A stretch of 64,000 bases of DNA from Alistipes_A hominis (GCF_014288115.1 NZ_JACOOK010000004.1:186001-250000), one strand, 5' to 3'. Positions 1 to 9,552 are shown, counted from the first letter of the stretch. Numbers and translations: made by a program. The notes: generated from the sequence alone by a model not told the origin.

Positions 1-789
1 AAGCGCAGCGATCCGTTCTTTTTTATCCAACTGAGCGATCCGCAGTTGGGATTTATCGACGACAACCGCTCCTACGCCCGCGAGACGGAGTTGATGGAGC
101 TTTTTACCGATGCGATCAACCGGCTGCGGCCCGCGTTCGTGGTCGTGACGGGCGATATGGTGCACGACCTGAACGACGCCGGACAAGTGGCCGAATTCGA
201 CCGGTTGATCGCCCGGATCGATCCGGCGATCCCGGTCTATTTTACGCCGGGCAACCACGACGTGGGCAACGAGGCAAGAGACCGGCTGGTCGAGGCTTAT
301 ATTAAAAAGTACGGTTACGACCGTTTCGCATTCGCACACCGCGGCGCTTACCTGATCGGGTTGAATACGCCGGTCGTCTGGGCCGATTGTCCCGACCGCG
401 AGCGGAAGCAGTGGAGATGGCTCGCGGCGAAACTGAAACGCTCCCGGAGATATGGCCGTACGATCGTGCTGGGACATCATCCGTTTTTTCTCGAATCGGC
501 CGATGAGAAGGACCGTTACGAAAATATCCCGTCCGTTCGCCGCGGAAAGTACCTCGACCTGTTCGCGCGGTACGGCGTGGACTGTTACCTGTCCGGGCAC
601 CTGCATTTCTGCGCTTCGGGTTCGTTTGGGGGCGTGCGATTCCATACCGCCGGGGCCGCCGGTCGGCCGCTGGGCAACGACCGTTCCGGATTCCGGGTCG
701 TAAAAGTTTTCCCGGAGAAGATCGAAACCGTCTATTACGGTTTCGACCGGCTGCCGGAGCGGATCGACGGATTCCCGGCCGGGAATTAG
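1..789 (+). CDS. Metallophosphoesterase (calcineurin-like), 5' end missing
   Basis: The reading frame is open from base 1, so the start lies left of the window; 262 codons are visible. It shows the calcineurin-like phosphoesterase motifs in order: SDPQLG near visible residue 12 (first metal-binding Asp), GDMVHD around residue 51, GNHD around residue 84, GHHP around residue 158 and GHLH around residue 198. These residues normally bind a two-metal centre that hydrolyses phosphomonoesters or diesters. The TTG at 46 is not a credible start because it would remove the first metal motif. The substrate cannot be told from sequence. The gene stops with TAG, 67 bases before the next gene. What lies upstream is outside the window. 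Confidence 0.88.
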   Translation, partial: KRSDPFFFIQLSDPQLGFIDDNRSYARETELMELFTDAINRLRPAFVVVTGDMVHDLNDAGQVAEFDRLIARIDPAIPVYFTPGNHDVGNEARDRLVEAYIKKYGYDRFAFAHRGAYLIGLNTPVVWADCPDRERKQWRWLAAKLKRSRRYGRTIVLGHHPFFLESADEKDRYENIPSVRRGKYLDLFARYGVDCYLSGHLHFCASGSFGGVRFHTAGAAGRPLGNDRSGFRVVKVFPEKIETVYYGFDRLPERIDGFPAGN

Positions 790-856
790 AGCGCGGGTGG
801 GGAATTCTCAACATTTTTTCGTTACTTTGCAGACTGACATTTATTAGCTTATCCGC

Positions 857-3268
857 ATGGAGTCTAAACAAGCCCTCAAACGATGGATGCCGATATTGGT
901 GGCGCTGGTCGTTTTCGTCGTGATCAACCTGTTCTATTTCGCCCCGCAGTTCGACGGGAAAGTGCTGGCTCAGCACGATATTCTGCAATATAAGGGCAGT
1001 GTCGAAGACATTATGCAGCACCGTGCGAAGTATGGCGAAGATCCGCAATGGGAAGGCAATATGTTCAGCGGGATGCCGGCCTACCTGATCAACGTACAGT
1101 ACGAAGGCACGATCATCAAGACGCTGGCCCGCGTATTTTATTTCCTCGGACAGCCCGCTTCGCTGATTTTCATTGCGATGGCGATGTTTTTCTTCATGCT
1201 GTTGTGTATGCGGTTCAATCCGTGGATCGGAATCGTTCCGGCTCTCGCTTACGGTTTTTCGACCTATTTCTTCATCATTATAGGGGCCGGACACATTACA
1301 AAGATGCTCGCGCTGGCCTTCGCTCCGATGCTGTTCGGCGGCGTGTATTACGCGTTCCGGCGGAATATGTGGATTGGCGCCGCGCTGACCGGTGTTTTCG
1401 CCACGATCGAGATCGGGGTCAATCACCCGCAGATTACCTATTATTTCTTATTTATTTTGATTGCTTTCTGGGTCAACGAGTTGGTGCTTTCGATCCGGAA
1501 AAGGATATTGCCGCATTTTGCCAAAGCGACCGGACTGCTGGCGCTGGCGGCCGTGCTGGCCGTAGGGAGTAATGCGGGAATGCTTTATTATATCGACAGC
1601 CATTCGTCCGAGACGATGCGCGGCGGTAGCGAACTGACTTCCGCTGACGGGAAGAAGCAGGACGGACTCGGCCTGCAGTACGCTACGGCGTGGAGTTACG
1701 GTAAGGCGGAGACTTTCAACATGCTGATTCCGAACCTGTACGGGGGAACTTCGCAAGGCGGGTTTTCGCAGGACGGGGAGGTCGCCGGGGTGCTGAGGAA
1801 TTACCACGCCGACGTTTCGCAGGTTCCCGCGTACTGGGGGCCCCAGCCGATGACCAGCGGCCCCGTTTACCTGGGGGCCGTGGCGTTGTTGCTGGCCGTG
1901 CTCGGCATGTTCGTGCTGCGCGGGCGTTCGAAATGGTGGGTGTTCGTCGTGACTCTGCTCGCGGTGCTGTTGTCCTGGGGAAGTAATTTTATGGGATTCA
2001 CCGAGTTGTTTTTCAACCATTTCCCGATGTACAATAAGTTCCGCACCGTGTCGATGATCTTGGTGATCGCCGAATGGAGCGTGCCGTTTCTGATGGCCGT
2101 CGTGTTGCAGCGGCTCTGGTGCGGCGAACTCGACCGGCAGCGGTTGATGAAAGGACTTCGATCGGCGGTGCTGACGGTCGGAGGAATCGCGTTGCTGTTC
2201 CTCGTGTTCGGCGGCGCGCTGATGTCGTTTTCCGGTCAGGGCGAAGATCAGCTTCCGCAGGAGGTGGCTTCGGCGATGCGTTCCGAGCGCGCCTCGATGA
2301 TGCGGGCCGATGCGTTCCGTTCGTTGCTGTTCGTGCTGTTGGCGGCCGGCGTAGTCTGGGCGTTCGCGGCGGAAAAGATCAAGAAGACGGCTTTCGTGCT
2401 GCTGCTCGGCGTGTTGGTGACGGCCGATATGGTGCCCGTCAACCTGCGCTATCTGAACGGCGACACATTCGTTTTGCCGAACCGGGCCGAAATCCGTCCG
2501 ACGGAGGCCGACCGGCAGATCCTGGCCGACTCGACCGGCGAGCCCGGATACCGGGTGCTGAATCTTTCGGTCAGCACGTTCAACGACGCTTCGACTTCCT
2601 ATTTCCACCGTTCGGTCGGCGGCTACCACGGAGCCAAGCTGCACCGCTACCAGGATCTGATCGACCGCCATCTGTCGAAGATGAATATGAACGTGTACAA
2701 TATGCTCAATACGCGCTACGTCATCGTGCCGGATCAACAGACGGGCCGGTTATCCGTGCAGCATAATCCGGAAGCCAACGGCGCCGCCTGGTTCGTCGAT
2801 TCGGTAGCTTTCGTCGAAACCCCCGATCTGGAGATCGATGCGCTGACGACGACCGATACCAAACGGGTGGCCGTAGTCGACGAGCGCTTCGCCGATGCGT
2901 TGCAGGGAGTCGTGCCGGCGGCCGACTCGACTGCGTCGATCCGGATGACCGAATACAGGGTCAATCTGCAACGTTACGAATATACGGCCCCGGCGGAAGG
3001 GGTCGCCGTATTCTCCGAAATTTATTATCCGCACGGATGGACGGCCTATGTCGACGGCGAAGAGGCGCCCTATTTTCGTGCCGATTACGTGCTGCGGGCG
3101 ATGGCGTTGCCGGCGGGAAACCATACGGTCGAGTTCCGTTTCCGCGCTCCGCACTATGCGGCGCTGACGGCCGTTACGCGCGCCTGTTCGCTGTTGCTTT
3201 TGGCCGGGCTGGTCGCAGCCGTCTCCGTCGCGGCGGTACGCAAACGCAAACAAACGGAAAATAGCTGA
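857..3268 (+). CDS. YfhO-like integral membrane protein
   Basis: This 803-residue protein has an N-terminal membrane helix followed by many hydrophobic segments through about residue 560, then a soluble extracytoplasmic C-terminal part of about 200 residues and a last membrane helix near residue 775. This layout, with a loop containing the early QHDILQYKG motif, matches the YfhO family. In Firmicutes YfhO members help glycosylate lipoteichoic acid. In Bacteroidota they are common but uncharacterised, so a role in polyprenyl-linked glycosyl transfer is only inferred. The ATG at 857 follows a TTACTTTG element at 822-829, close to the lineage -7 consensus. It ends 7 bases before ftsX and is probably cotranscribed with it. 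Confidence 0.8.
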   Translation: MESKQALKRWMPILVALVVFVVINLFYFAPQFDGKVLAQHDILQYKGSVEDIMQHRAKYGEDPQWEGNMFSGMPAYLINVQYEGTIIKTLARVFYFLGQPASLIFIAMAMFFFMLLCMRFNPWIGIVPALAYGFSTYFFIIIGAGHITKMLALAFAPMLFGGVYYAFRRNMWIGAALTGVFATIEIGVNHPQITYYFLFILIAFWVNELVLSIRKRILPHFAKATGLLALAAVLAVGSNAGMLYYIDSHSSETMRGGSELTSADGKKQDGLGLQYATAWSYGKAETFNMLIPNLYGGTSQGGFSQDGEVAGVLRNYHADVSQVPAYWGPQPMTSGPVYLGAVALLLAVLGMFVLRGRSKWWVFVVTLLAVLLSWGSNFMGFTELFFNHFPMYNKFRTVSMILVIAEWSVPFLMAVVLQRLWCGELDRQRLMKGLRSAVLTVGGIALLFLVFGGALMSFSGQGEDQLPQEVASAMRSERASMMRADAFRSLLFVLLAAGVVWAFAAEKIKKTAFVLLLGVLVTADMVPVNLRYLNGDTFVLPNRAEIRPTEADRQILADSTGEPGYRVLNLSVSTFNDASTSYFHRSVGGYHGAKLHRYQDLIDRHLSKMNMNVYNMLNTRYVIVPDQQTGRLSVQHNPEANGAAWFVDSVAFVETPDLEIDALTTTDTKRVAVVDERFADALQGVVPAADSTASIRMTEYRVNLQRYEYTAPAEGVAVFSEIYYPHGWTAYVDGEEAPYFRADYVLRAMALPAGNHTVEFRFRAPHYAALTAVTRACSLLLLAGLVAAVSVAAVRKRKQTENS

Positions 3269-3275
3269 TTAGGTT

Positions 3276-4157
3276 ATGGCTGTAAACAATAACAGGAAAA
3301 TCAAACGCAAGGTTCGGAATGCCTACATTATTTCGACGGTCAGCATCGCGCTGGTGCTCTTTCTGCTCGGCGCGGTGGGATACCTGATCCTCGGCGCGCT
3401 GAACGCTTCGAACCGGCTGAAAGAGAACGTGTCGGTGTTCGTGATGCTGAAAGACGGCATTCCGGAGGAGACTTCCGCTGCGGTAAAGCGGCAGTTGGAG
3501 ACGAACCCCGCGATCCGGGAAGTGAAATTCATTCCGAAAGACCAGGCGGCGGCCGATTTCCAGGCCTATCTGGGAAGCGATTTCGTCGAATTTCTGCAGA
3601 CGAATCCGCTGCCGGATTCCTACGAGGTGAAACTGGACGGACGTTCGGCCGAAACAGGGGCGCTGTCGGCCCTCGAGAAGCAGGTCATGTCGTGGGACGG
3701 GGTCGACGAGGTGGTCTACCAGCGGAACGTGATCGAGCAGGTTACGTCCAACATCAATAAATTCAACCTGGTGCTGTTGCTGTTCGGCGGCGCGCTGCTG
3801 ATTATTTCGCTGATCCTGCTGAACAATACGATCCGCGTTACGATTTTCTCGAAACGTTACCTGATCCATACGATGAAGCTGGTCGGGGCCACGCGCTGGT
3901 TTATTACGAAGCCGTTCCTGGGCGGCAGTATCTTGCAGGGAATCTATGCCGGGCTGATCTCGTGGGCGATGCTGGCCGTGATGATCGCCGGGCTGCACGA
4001 AGGGCTGCCGGAGGTGAAGTTCGTTTCGGATCAGTTGCAACTGCTGTTCATTTTCGGGGCGATGATGGTGGGGGGTATCCTCATTTCGCTGGTGTTCACC
4101 GCTTTCGCCGTTCGTAAATTCCTGCGGATGCGGACCGATAAGTTGTATTTGTATTGA
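3276..4157 (+). CDS. ftsX: Cell division permease-like protein FtsX
   Basis: The 293-residue product has the FtsX architecture: a cytoplasmic Lys/Arg-rich N-terminus, a first membrane helix near residues 17-40, a periplasmic domain of about 120 residues, then three further membrane helices with the family segment around KLVGATRWFI near residue 200. FtsX pairs with the ATPase FtsE and couples divisome activity to septal peptidoglycan hydrolases. No ftsE is adjacent, which is usual in this phylum. The following order DUF3098, uppP, truB, queA is a Bacteroidota arrangement linking division, envelope and tRNA-modification genes. The start at 3276 is 7 bases after the preceding stop. Confidence 0.92.
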   Translation: MAVNNNRKIKRKVRNAYIISTVSIALVLFLLGAVGYLILGALNASNRLKENVSVFVMLKDGIPEETSAAVKRQLETNPAIREVKFIPKDQAAADFQAYLGSDFVEFLQTNPLPDSYEVKLDGRSAETGALSALEKQVMSWDGVDEVVYQRNVIEQVTSNINKFNLVLLLFGGALLIISLILLNNTIRVTIFSKRYLIHTMKLVGATRWFITKPFLGGSILQGIYAGLISWAMLAVMIAGLHEGLPEVKFVSDQLQLLFIFGAMMVGGILISLVFTAFAVRKFLRMRTDKLYLY

Positions 4158-4260
4158 TTTTTTCGGAATCCGGCCCGGTTTTACAATGATTGCCGGCCGG
4201 TTGCGTTATATTTTAGAGCATAACAGGCGGCGGGCCTGCCGTCATAAACACGGAGAACGG

Positions 4261-4527
4261 ATGAAAAAAAATGAGAAAAACACGACGGACGCCGGAAAAT
4301 CGAACCGGATGCCGTTGACTTTTACCAATTATAAGTTGATGCTGATCGGCTTTGCCGTGATCGTCCTCGGATTTATCCTGATGAGCGGCGGCGGCAGCGA
4401 CGATCCGAACGTGTTCAACGAGGATATGTTCAGTTTCCGGCGCATTACGCTCGCTCCGCTGTTGGTGCTGGGCGGTTTCGCCTTCGAGATTTACGCTATT
4501 ATGAAGAAACCGAAAAAGGAGGAGTAA
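4261..4527 (+). CDS. DUF3098 small membrane protein
   Basis: An 88-residue protein with a basic, lysine-rich N-terminus and two hydrophobic helices (about residues 25-45 and 60-80) joined by a Gly/Ser/Asp-rich loop with the segment DDPNVFNEDMFSFRR. This matches the DUF3098 family of Bacteroidota, found between ftsX and uppP. Its function is not known; position suggests an envelope or division accessory. The ATG at 4261 is chosen over the upstream in-frame ATG at 4186 because GGAG lies 8 bases before it and the protein then begins MKKNEK. It ends 3 bases before uppP, so translation of the two is probably coupled. Confidence 0.85.
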   Translation: MKKNEKNTTDAGKSNRMPLTFTNYKLMLIGFAVIVLGFILMSGGGSDDPNVFNEDMFSFRRITLAPLLVLGGFAFEIYAIMKKPKKEE

Positions 4528-4530
4528 CCG

Positions 4531-5328
4531 ATGGAGGTGTGGGAAGCGGTCGTCTTGGGGCTGGTACAGGGACTTACGGAGTTTTTGCCGGTGAGCAGTT
4601 CCGGCCATTTACAGATTTTCAATACGTTGTTCGGTCTTCAGGGCGAAGAGAACCTGACTTTCGCCGTCGCGGTGCACGCCGCTACGGTATGCAGCACGAT
4701 TGTGGTTTTCCGCAACGAACTGGCCCGGTTGATCGCCGGATTTTTTCGTTTCCAGTGGAACGACGAAACGATCTATATTTGCAAAATAATGCTTTCGATG
4801 GTACCGGTGGCGATCGTCGGATTTTTCTTTAAGGATTATGTGGAGGAACTTTTCGCATCCGGATTGTTGGTCGTGGGGATTTCGTTGCTGATTACGGCTG
4901 CGCTGTTGTCTTTCGCCTATTACGCCCGTCCCCGGCAGAAAGCGGAAATTTCGTTCAAGGATGCTTTCGTAATCGGGCTCGCGCAGGCTTTCGCGGCGAT
5001 CCTGCCCGGTCTTTCGCGTTCCGGATCGACTATTTCGACCGGACTGATGCTCGGCGACCGCAAGGAAGAAGTAGCCCGGTTTTCGTTCCTGATGGTGCTG
5101 ATCCCGATTCTCGGCGAGGCATTCCTCGATGCGATGAAGGGCGGGTTCCACCCTTCCGAGAGCGGAATCTCGGCCGTTGCGCTGCTGGCCGGTTTCGTTA
5201 CGGCCTTCGTGTCGGGATTCATTGCCTGCCGCTGGATGATCGGGATCGTGAAGCGGGGCAAGCTGATCTATTTTGCCGTGTACTGCCTGTTGGTCGGCGC
5301 GGCGTCCATCGTCTATTCGCTGGTCTGA
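4531..5328 (+). CDS. uppP: Undecaprenyl-diphosphate phosphatase UppP/BacA
   Basis: A 265-residue polytopic membrane protein with both BacA signatures: the N-terminal EFLPVSSSGHL region (residues about 17-27) and the PGLSRSGSTIS region (about 158-168), which together form the active site. The enzyme removes a phosphate from undecaprenyl pyrophosphate so that the lipid carrier can be reused for peptidoglycan and surface polysaccharide synthesis; overexpression classically gives bacitracin resistance. Length and hydrophobic profile are normal for the family. It follows DUF3098 by 3 bases and precedes truB by 33 bases, consistent with one transcription unit from ftsX onwards. Confidence 0.95.
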   Translation: MEVWEAVVLGLVQGLTEFLPVSSSGHLQIFNTLFGLQGEENLTFAVAVHAATVCSTIVVFRNELARLIAGFFRFQWNDETIYICKIMLSMVPVAIVGFFFKDYVEELFASGLLVVGISLLITAALLSFAYYARPRQKAEISFKDAFVIGLAQAFAAILPGLSRSGSTISTGLMLGDRKEEVARFSFLMVLIPILGEAFLDAMKGGFHPSESGISAVALLAGFVTAFVSGFIACRWMIGIVKRGKLIYFAVYCLLVGAASIVYSLV

Positions 5329-5361
5329 ATCCGAATTGAACAGTCTTAAAAAAATTTCGTT

Positions 5362-6093
5362 TTGAAACAACCGCTTTCTGCCGATCTGCCCTTTGCCGAA
5401 GGGTATGTGCTTCCTATCGACAAACCCCTTGGGTGGACCTCTTCGGACGTCGTCCGAAAAATCAAGGTAATGATGCGCCGGCTGGGACATCGCAAGATCA
5501 AGGTCGGACATGCCGGCACGCTCGATCCGCTGGCCACCGGCATCCTGATCGTGTGTCTGGGACGCGCGACCAAACAGGCCGAAGCGTTGCAGGCGCAGCC
5601 GAAAGAGTACCTGACGACGCTGGCGTTGGGGGCGACTACGCCCAGTTTCGATATGGAACACCCGGTCGACCGGACTTTCCCCTACGAACATATTACGCGG
5701 CAGATGCTCGAAGAAGCCCTGCGCACGATGGAGGGCGAACAGATGCAGTTGCCTCCGGTCTATTCGGCCAAGTCGATCGATGGCAAACGGGCCTACGAAT
5801 ACGCCCGGCAGGGGACGGAAGTGGAGATGCGCCGCGCGCCGGTTACTGTGTACGGGATGCGGCTCGAGTCTTTCGAACCGCCCCGGGCGACGCTCCGGAT
5901 CCGGTGCAGCAAGGGAACTTATATTCGTTCGATCGCCCGCGATCTCGGTGAAAAGCTGGGCAGCGGGGCCTACCTGACGGCGCTTTGCCGTACCCGTAGC
6001 GGCGATTTCACGCTGGAAGACGCCTATACGCTTCCGCAGGTGCAGGGGCTGCTGTTTCCCGATCCGGATGGAACGGAGGACGTGCGCCGGTAG
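5362..6093 (+). CDS. truB: tRNA pseudouridine(55) synthase TruB
   Basis: 243 residues with the TruB catalytic motif HAGTLDPLATG, in which Asp55 is the expected nucleophile, plus the downstream YSAKSIDGKRAYEYAR and CSKGTYIRSIARDLG segments typical of the family. It converts U55 in the T-loop of elongator tRNAs to pseudouridine. The start is a TTG at 5362 and no ATG lies in frame nearby, so this gene uses a non-standard start codon. The C-terminus lacks a long PUA extension, as is common in this phylum. It sits between uppP and queA and terminates with TAG. Confidence 0.94.
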   Translation: MKQPLSADLPFAEGYVLPIDKPLGWTSSDVVRKIKVMMRRLGHRKIKVGHAGTLDPLATGILIVCLGRATKQAEALQAQPKEYLTTLALGATTPSFDMEHPVDRTFPYEHITRQMLEEALRTMEGEQMQLPPVYSAKSIDGKRAYEYARQGTEVEMRRAPVTVYGMRLESFEPPRATLRIRCSKGTYIRSIARDLGEKLGSGAYLTALCRTRSGDFTLEDAYTLPQVQGLLFPDPDGTEDVRR

Positions 6094-6211
6094 GCCGGAG
6101 GCTCCGTTCGTGCGAAAAAGATCGGCGCAGTGAAACAAAAGCCAAAATTTTGCGTATAAATAGTATTGTCCCGTTTGAATTTGCAGATTCCAAAGTTCAT
6201 TTCAATAAATA

Positions 6212-7261
6212 ATGAAATTATCTCAGTATAATTACAATTTCACGGCCGATATGTTGGCCAAATATCCGGCCGAGTGCCGGGACGAATCCCGGCTGATGGT
6301 GCTGAACCGCAAAACTGGAAAAATCGAGCATCGGGTTTTCAAAGACGTAGTCGATTATTTCAAGCCGGGGGATATTTTCACTTTCAACGATACCAAGGTG
6401 TTTCCGGCCCGCCTGTACGGCAACAAAGAGAAAACGGGCGCCGAGATCGAGATCTTCCTGTTGCGCGAGCTGAACCGGGAACTCCGGTTGTGGGATGTTC
6501 TGGTGGATCCGGCCCGCAAGATCAGGATCGGAAACAAACTCTATTTCGGTGACGACGACCTGCTGGTGGCCGAGGTGATCGACAATACGACTTCCCGTGG
6601 ACGGACGTTGCGTTTCCTGTTCGACGGCGATTACGACGAATTCAAGGCCGCCCTGTTCAAACTGGGCGAGACGCCGCTGCCCAAGTGGATCCGTACGAAG
6701 GTTGAGCCGATCGACGACGAGCGTTACCAGACCATATTCGCCAAAAACGAAGGAGCCGTAGCTGCGCCGACAGCCGGCTTGCACTTCAGTAAGCACCTGC
6801 TCAAGCGAATGGAAATCAAAGGAATCCATATGGCTTTCCTGACATTGCACGTCGGCCTCGGAAATTTCCGGACGGTGGACGTAGAGGATTTGACCAAGCA
6901 CAAAATGGATTCGGAACAGGTGATTATTCCGCAGCAGACTGCCGAACGGGTGAACGAAGTCAAGGATGCGGGCGGCAAGGTTTGCGCGGTCGGTACGACG
7001 GTGATGCGTTCGATCGAGAGTTCCGTGTCTACCGACGGCCGGCTGAAGCCGTTCGAAGGCTGGACCAACAAGTTTATATTCGAACCGTACGAATTCAGCG
7101 TGGCCAACTGCATGATCACCAATTTCCACCTGCCCTATTCGACGCAGTTGATGATGGTGGCGGCTTTTGCCGGTTACGACCTGTTGATGGACGCTTACGA
7201 AGTGGCCCGTACGGAGGAATACCGTTTCGGGACCTACGGCGATGCCATGCTGATCCTGTAA
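6212..7261 (+). CDS. queA: S-adenosylmethionine:tRNA ribosyltransferase-isomerase QueA
   Basis: The 349-residue protein carries the QueA hallmarks: YPAECRDESRLMVL near the N-terminus, FNDTKVFPARL around residue 58, the central GAVAAPTAGLHF stretch around residue 185, and TLHVGLGNFRTV. QueA transfers and isomerises the ribosyl part of S-adenosylmethionine onto preQ1 at tRNA position 34, giving epoxyqueuosine. The ATG at 6212 follows 118 non-coding bases after truB, so it may have its own promoter although no clear -7 element was found. Length is normal. Confidence 0.95.
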   Translation: MKLSQYNYNFTADMLAKYPAECRDESRLMVLNRKTGKIEHRVFKDVVDYFKPGDIFTFNDTKVFPARLYGNKEKTGAEIEIFLLRELNRELRLWDVLVDPARKIRIGNKLYFGDDDLLVAEVIDNTTSRGRTLRFLFDGDYDEFKAALFKLGETPLPKWIRTKVEPIDDERYQTIFAKNEGAVAAPTAGLHFSKHLLKRMEIKGIHMAFLTLHVGLGNFRTVDVEDLTKHKMDSEQVIIPQQTAERVNEVKDAGGKVCAVGTTVMRSIESSVSTDGRLKPFEGWTNKFIFEPYEFSVANCMITNFHLPYSTQLMMVAAFAGYDLLMDAYEVARTEEYRFGTYGDAMLIL

Positions 7262-7308
7262 ACGGGCAAAAAAGCCGTTGCGCAGCACGGTAATCGTAAA
7301 AAAAATAG

Positions 7309-7316
7309 TATCTTTG
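7309..7316 (+). promoter_or_regulatory. Bacteroidota -7 element (TATCTTTG) for the GlgA-like gene
   Basis: TATCTTTG fits the phylum -7 consensus TAnnTTTG and lies 39 bases before the chosen ATG at 7356. No TTG is found at the preferred 19-base distance upstream, so the -33 side is weak. Confidence 0.55.
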
Positions 7317-7355
7317 TATCAGGTCTCAAATCCTATTGATGAAAAATTCGTACCA

Positions 7356-8174
7356 ATGAGTAACTGCAAAATTCTTTATGTCTGTCAGGAAATAACTCCG
7401 TATCTCCCTGAAAGCGATATGTCCGTTTTATGCAGAACGCTCTCCCAAAATATGCAGGAACGAGGAAATGAGATTCGAACCTTCATGCCGCGTTACGGTT
7501 TGATCAACGAACGGCGCAACCAGTTGCACGAGGTGATCCGCCTGTCGGGAATGAACCTGATCATCGATAACAACGACCATCAGCTGATCATTAAGGTCGC
7601 TTCGATTCCTGCGGCGAGGGTGCAGATCTATTTTATCGACAACGAAGATTATTTTCACCGCAAGGCGATCGTCCGCGACGAGAACGGCGTTTTGTTCCCG
7701 GACAACGACGAGCGGGCCATCTTTTTTGCCAGGGGGGTGCTGGAGACGGTCAAAAAACTGCGCTGGACGCCGGACGTGGTGCACTGCCACGGATGGTTCT
7801 CTTCGATCGTGCCGGTTTACCTGCGCAATCTGTTCGCAGACGATCCGATATTCAAAAAAGTGAAGATCGTCGTTTCGCTTTACGACGATGCGTTCGAAGG
7901 AGAGCTGGACAAAAAGTTCAAAGCCAAGATACAGGGCGAGGGCGTGCCTAAAAAATATCTCGATTATCTGGACGATCCCACATACGAAAACCTGATGAAG
8001 TTCGTTATCAACTATGCGGACGGCGTAATTTTCGAGACGCCGGAGCCTGCTGCGCCGATCGTGGATTTCCTGCATGAAAAGAAAAAGCCTTTTCTGGAGT
8101 TCCAGGATAAAACGACGGCAGAATATCTGGATCATTATCAGGCGTTTTACAACAAAATACTCGCAAATGAATAG
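7356..8174 (+). CDS. Glycogen synthase-like protein, N-terminal (GT5) domain only
   Basis: 272 residues resembling the N-terminal Rossmann half of GT5 starch/glycogen synthases: KILYVCQEITPYLPES at the N-terminus, the RTFMPRYG segment, and DVVHCHGWFSS around residue 143. The C-terminal nucleotide-sugar-binding half of a normal enzyme of about 470 residues is absent and the N-terminal KxGG motif is not seen, so synthase activity is doubtful. The ATG at 7356 is preferred over an in-frame start at 7278 because it follows a -7 element and begins the conserved sheet. It overlaps the next gene by 8 bases (ATGAATAG), so the two are translationally coupled. The pairing with a DUF4270 lipoprotein recurs in Bacteroidota and suggests a joint, unknown, envelope role. 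Confidence 0.8.
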   Translation: MSNCKILYVCQEITPYLPESDMSVLCRTLSQNMQERGNEIRTFMPRYGLINERRNQLHEVIRLSGMNLIIDNNDHQLIIKVASIPAARVQIYFIDNEDYFHRKAIVRDENGVLFPDNDERAIFFARGVLETVKKLRWTPDVVHCHGWFSSIVPVYLRNLFADDPIFKKVKIVVSLYDDAFEGELDKKFKAKIQGEGVPKKYLDYLDDPTYENLMKFVINYADGVIFETPEPAAPIVDFLHEKKKPFLEFQDKTTAEYLDHYQAFYNKILANE

Positions 8175-9534
8175 GCCGAATCGAAGAGGGATCGCAGCGA
8201 CACTGTTGCTCACGGCAGCCATCTTGTTTTCTTGTACGAAAGTGGATAATCAGTTCGGGGACGATTTCATTCCCGACGACGAGCAGATGAAGGTCTGTCT
8301 GGACACTTTGCGCGGTATCGACACTTACCTGACCGAGTCGGATTCGTTCCCGACGAGCGGAATGGTCTACGGTTATATGGGATCGGGTTGGGATCCGGTT
8401 TTCGGCCGGACGAAAGCCTCTTTTTGCGCCCAGTACAACATGAATTATTTTACGACGGGCAGCGAAATGTTCGGTATCGCGCCGGTGTTCGACTCGTTGA
8501 TGTTGTGGCTGACGTTCAACGGTTCGTTTTACGGCGACTCGAGCAAAACCCAGAAATTCAATATCTACGAACTGACCGGGTACTTGGACAGCGATACGAC
8601 TTATTATGCCGATTTCGACCCGTCTTCCATCGTGAGCGACAAGGTGCTGTTCAGTTTCGAGATAACCGGCGTCCCGTCCGAAGAAGTGATGCTGAAGCTG
8701 GACAGCGAAGCCGCTATCGAGTTCGCCCACCGGCTGATGGATACCACGGGGGGGACTTATACCAGCGATTCCCTGTTCCACGATGCGTATAAGGGATTCT
8801 GTTTTGCTCCGGATCCTTCGTCCGACCCCGATGCGTGCGTTTACCGGCTCGCCCTGGCGTCGATGGAGATGGGGCTCTATACTCGCAACTTTACCGATGC
8901 GACGGCGACGACTCCCAAAGATACGGTCATTACTTATTATTCGTTCGACAATACGCTGTTCAATCAGGCCCATGTCAGCATGATCAGTCATGATTACACG
9001 GGAACTCCGATTCAGGGGATCAACGATACGCTGACGACTTCGACGCCGCTGCCGTACGGTTATGTGCAGACGCTGGGCGGGGTGGCTACGTTCGTGCGGT
9101 TTACCGACGATTTCGTCGATCAGTTGCTCGGGAAGGTCGTCGCTCCGTACAATTCGATGGTTATCAACAAAGCGTCGCTGGTCTGGTCGCTGGCCGATCC
9201 TACCGCAGAGAATTTCAATCAGGCGCCTTCGCGGATCGGTTCCTATTCGGATTATAGGAAGTTTACCGGGATTCCGGACTACGACTATACTTACGAAACG
9301 AGTTCCGGCACGAGCCTGATATACGGAGGTTATCTGGATCGGACGAACGGCAATTACGCTACCGACATCACGATCTTTCTGCAAAAACTGATCGCCAAGC
9401 CCGACAGCGCTCCTCGGACGATGACGCTGGGCCCCGGCGGAGACCTACTCGCCGAATTCAAACAGGTGAAGCTGAAGACCGGGGCGAGCGATCCGCCGTT
9501 GCGGGTGATCGTCGCTTATACGTTGGTAAAATGA
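8167..9534 (+). CDS. DUF4270 family lipoprotein
   Basis: 455 residues. The ATG at 8167 opens with a basic n-region, a hydrophobic core and the lipobox LFSC, predicting lipidation at Cys about residue 21. The body is rich in Ser, Thr, Asp and aromatic residues, as in extracytoplasmic beta-rich proteins of Bacteroidota, and matches the general look of DUF4270. No catalytic motif was recognised. Its start overlaps the stop of the GlgA-like gene. An in-frame start at 8074 is rejected because it would place the lipobox internally. Function is unknown; a surface role is inferred from the lipidation signal only. Confidence 0.8.
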   Translation: MNRPNRRGIAATLLLTAAILFSCTKVDNQFGDDFIPDDEQMKVCLDTLRGIDTYLTESDSFPTSGMVYGYMGSGWDPVFGRTKASFCAQYNMNYFTTGSEMFGIAPVFDSLMLWLTFNGSFYGDSSKTQKFNIYELTGYLDSDTTYYADFDPSSIVSDKVLFSFEITGVPSEEVMLKLDSEAAIEFAHRLMDTTGGTYTSDSLFHDAYKGFCFAPDPSSDPDACVYRLALASMEMGLYTRNFTDATATTPKDTVITYYSFDNTLFNQAHVSMISHDYTGTPIQGINDTLTTSTPLPYGYVQTLGGVATFVRFTDDFVDQLLGKVVAPYNSMVINKASLVWSLADPTAENFNQAPSRIGSYSDYRKFTGIPDYDYTYETSSGTSLIYGGYLDRTNGNYATDITIFLQKLIAKPDSAPRTMTLGPGGDLLAEFKQVKLKTGASDPPLRVIVAYTLVK

Positions 9535-9552
9535 TTCGGAAACAAATCAACG

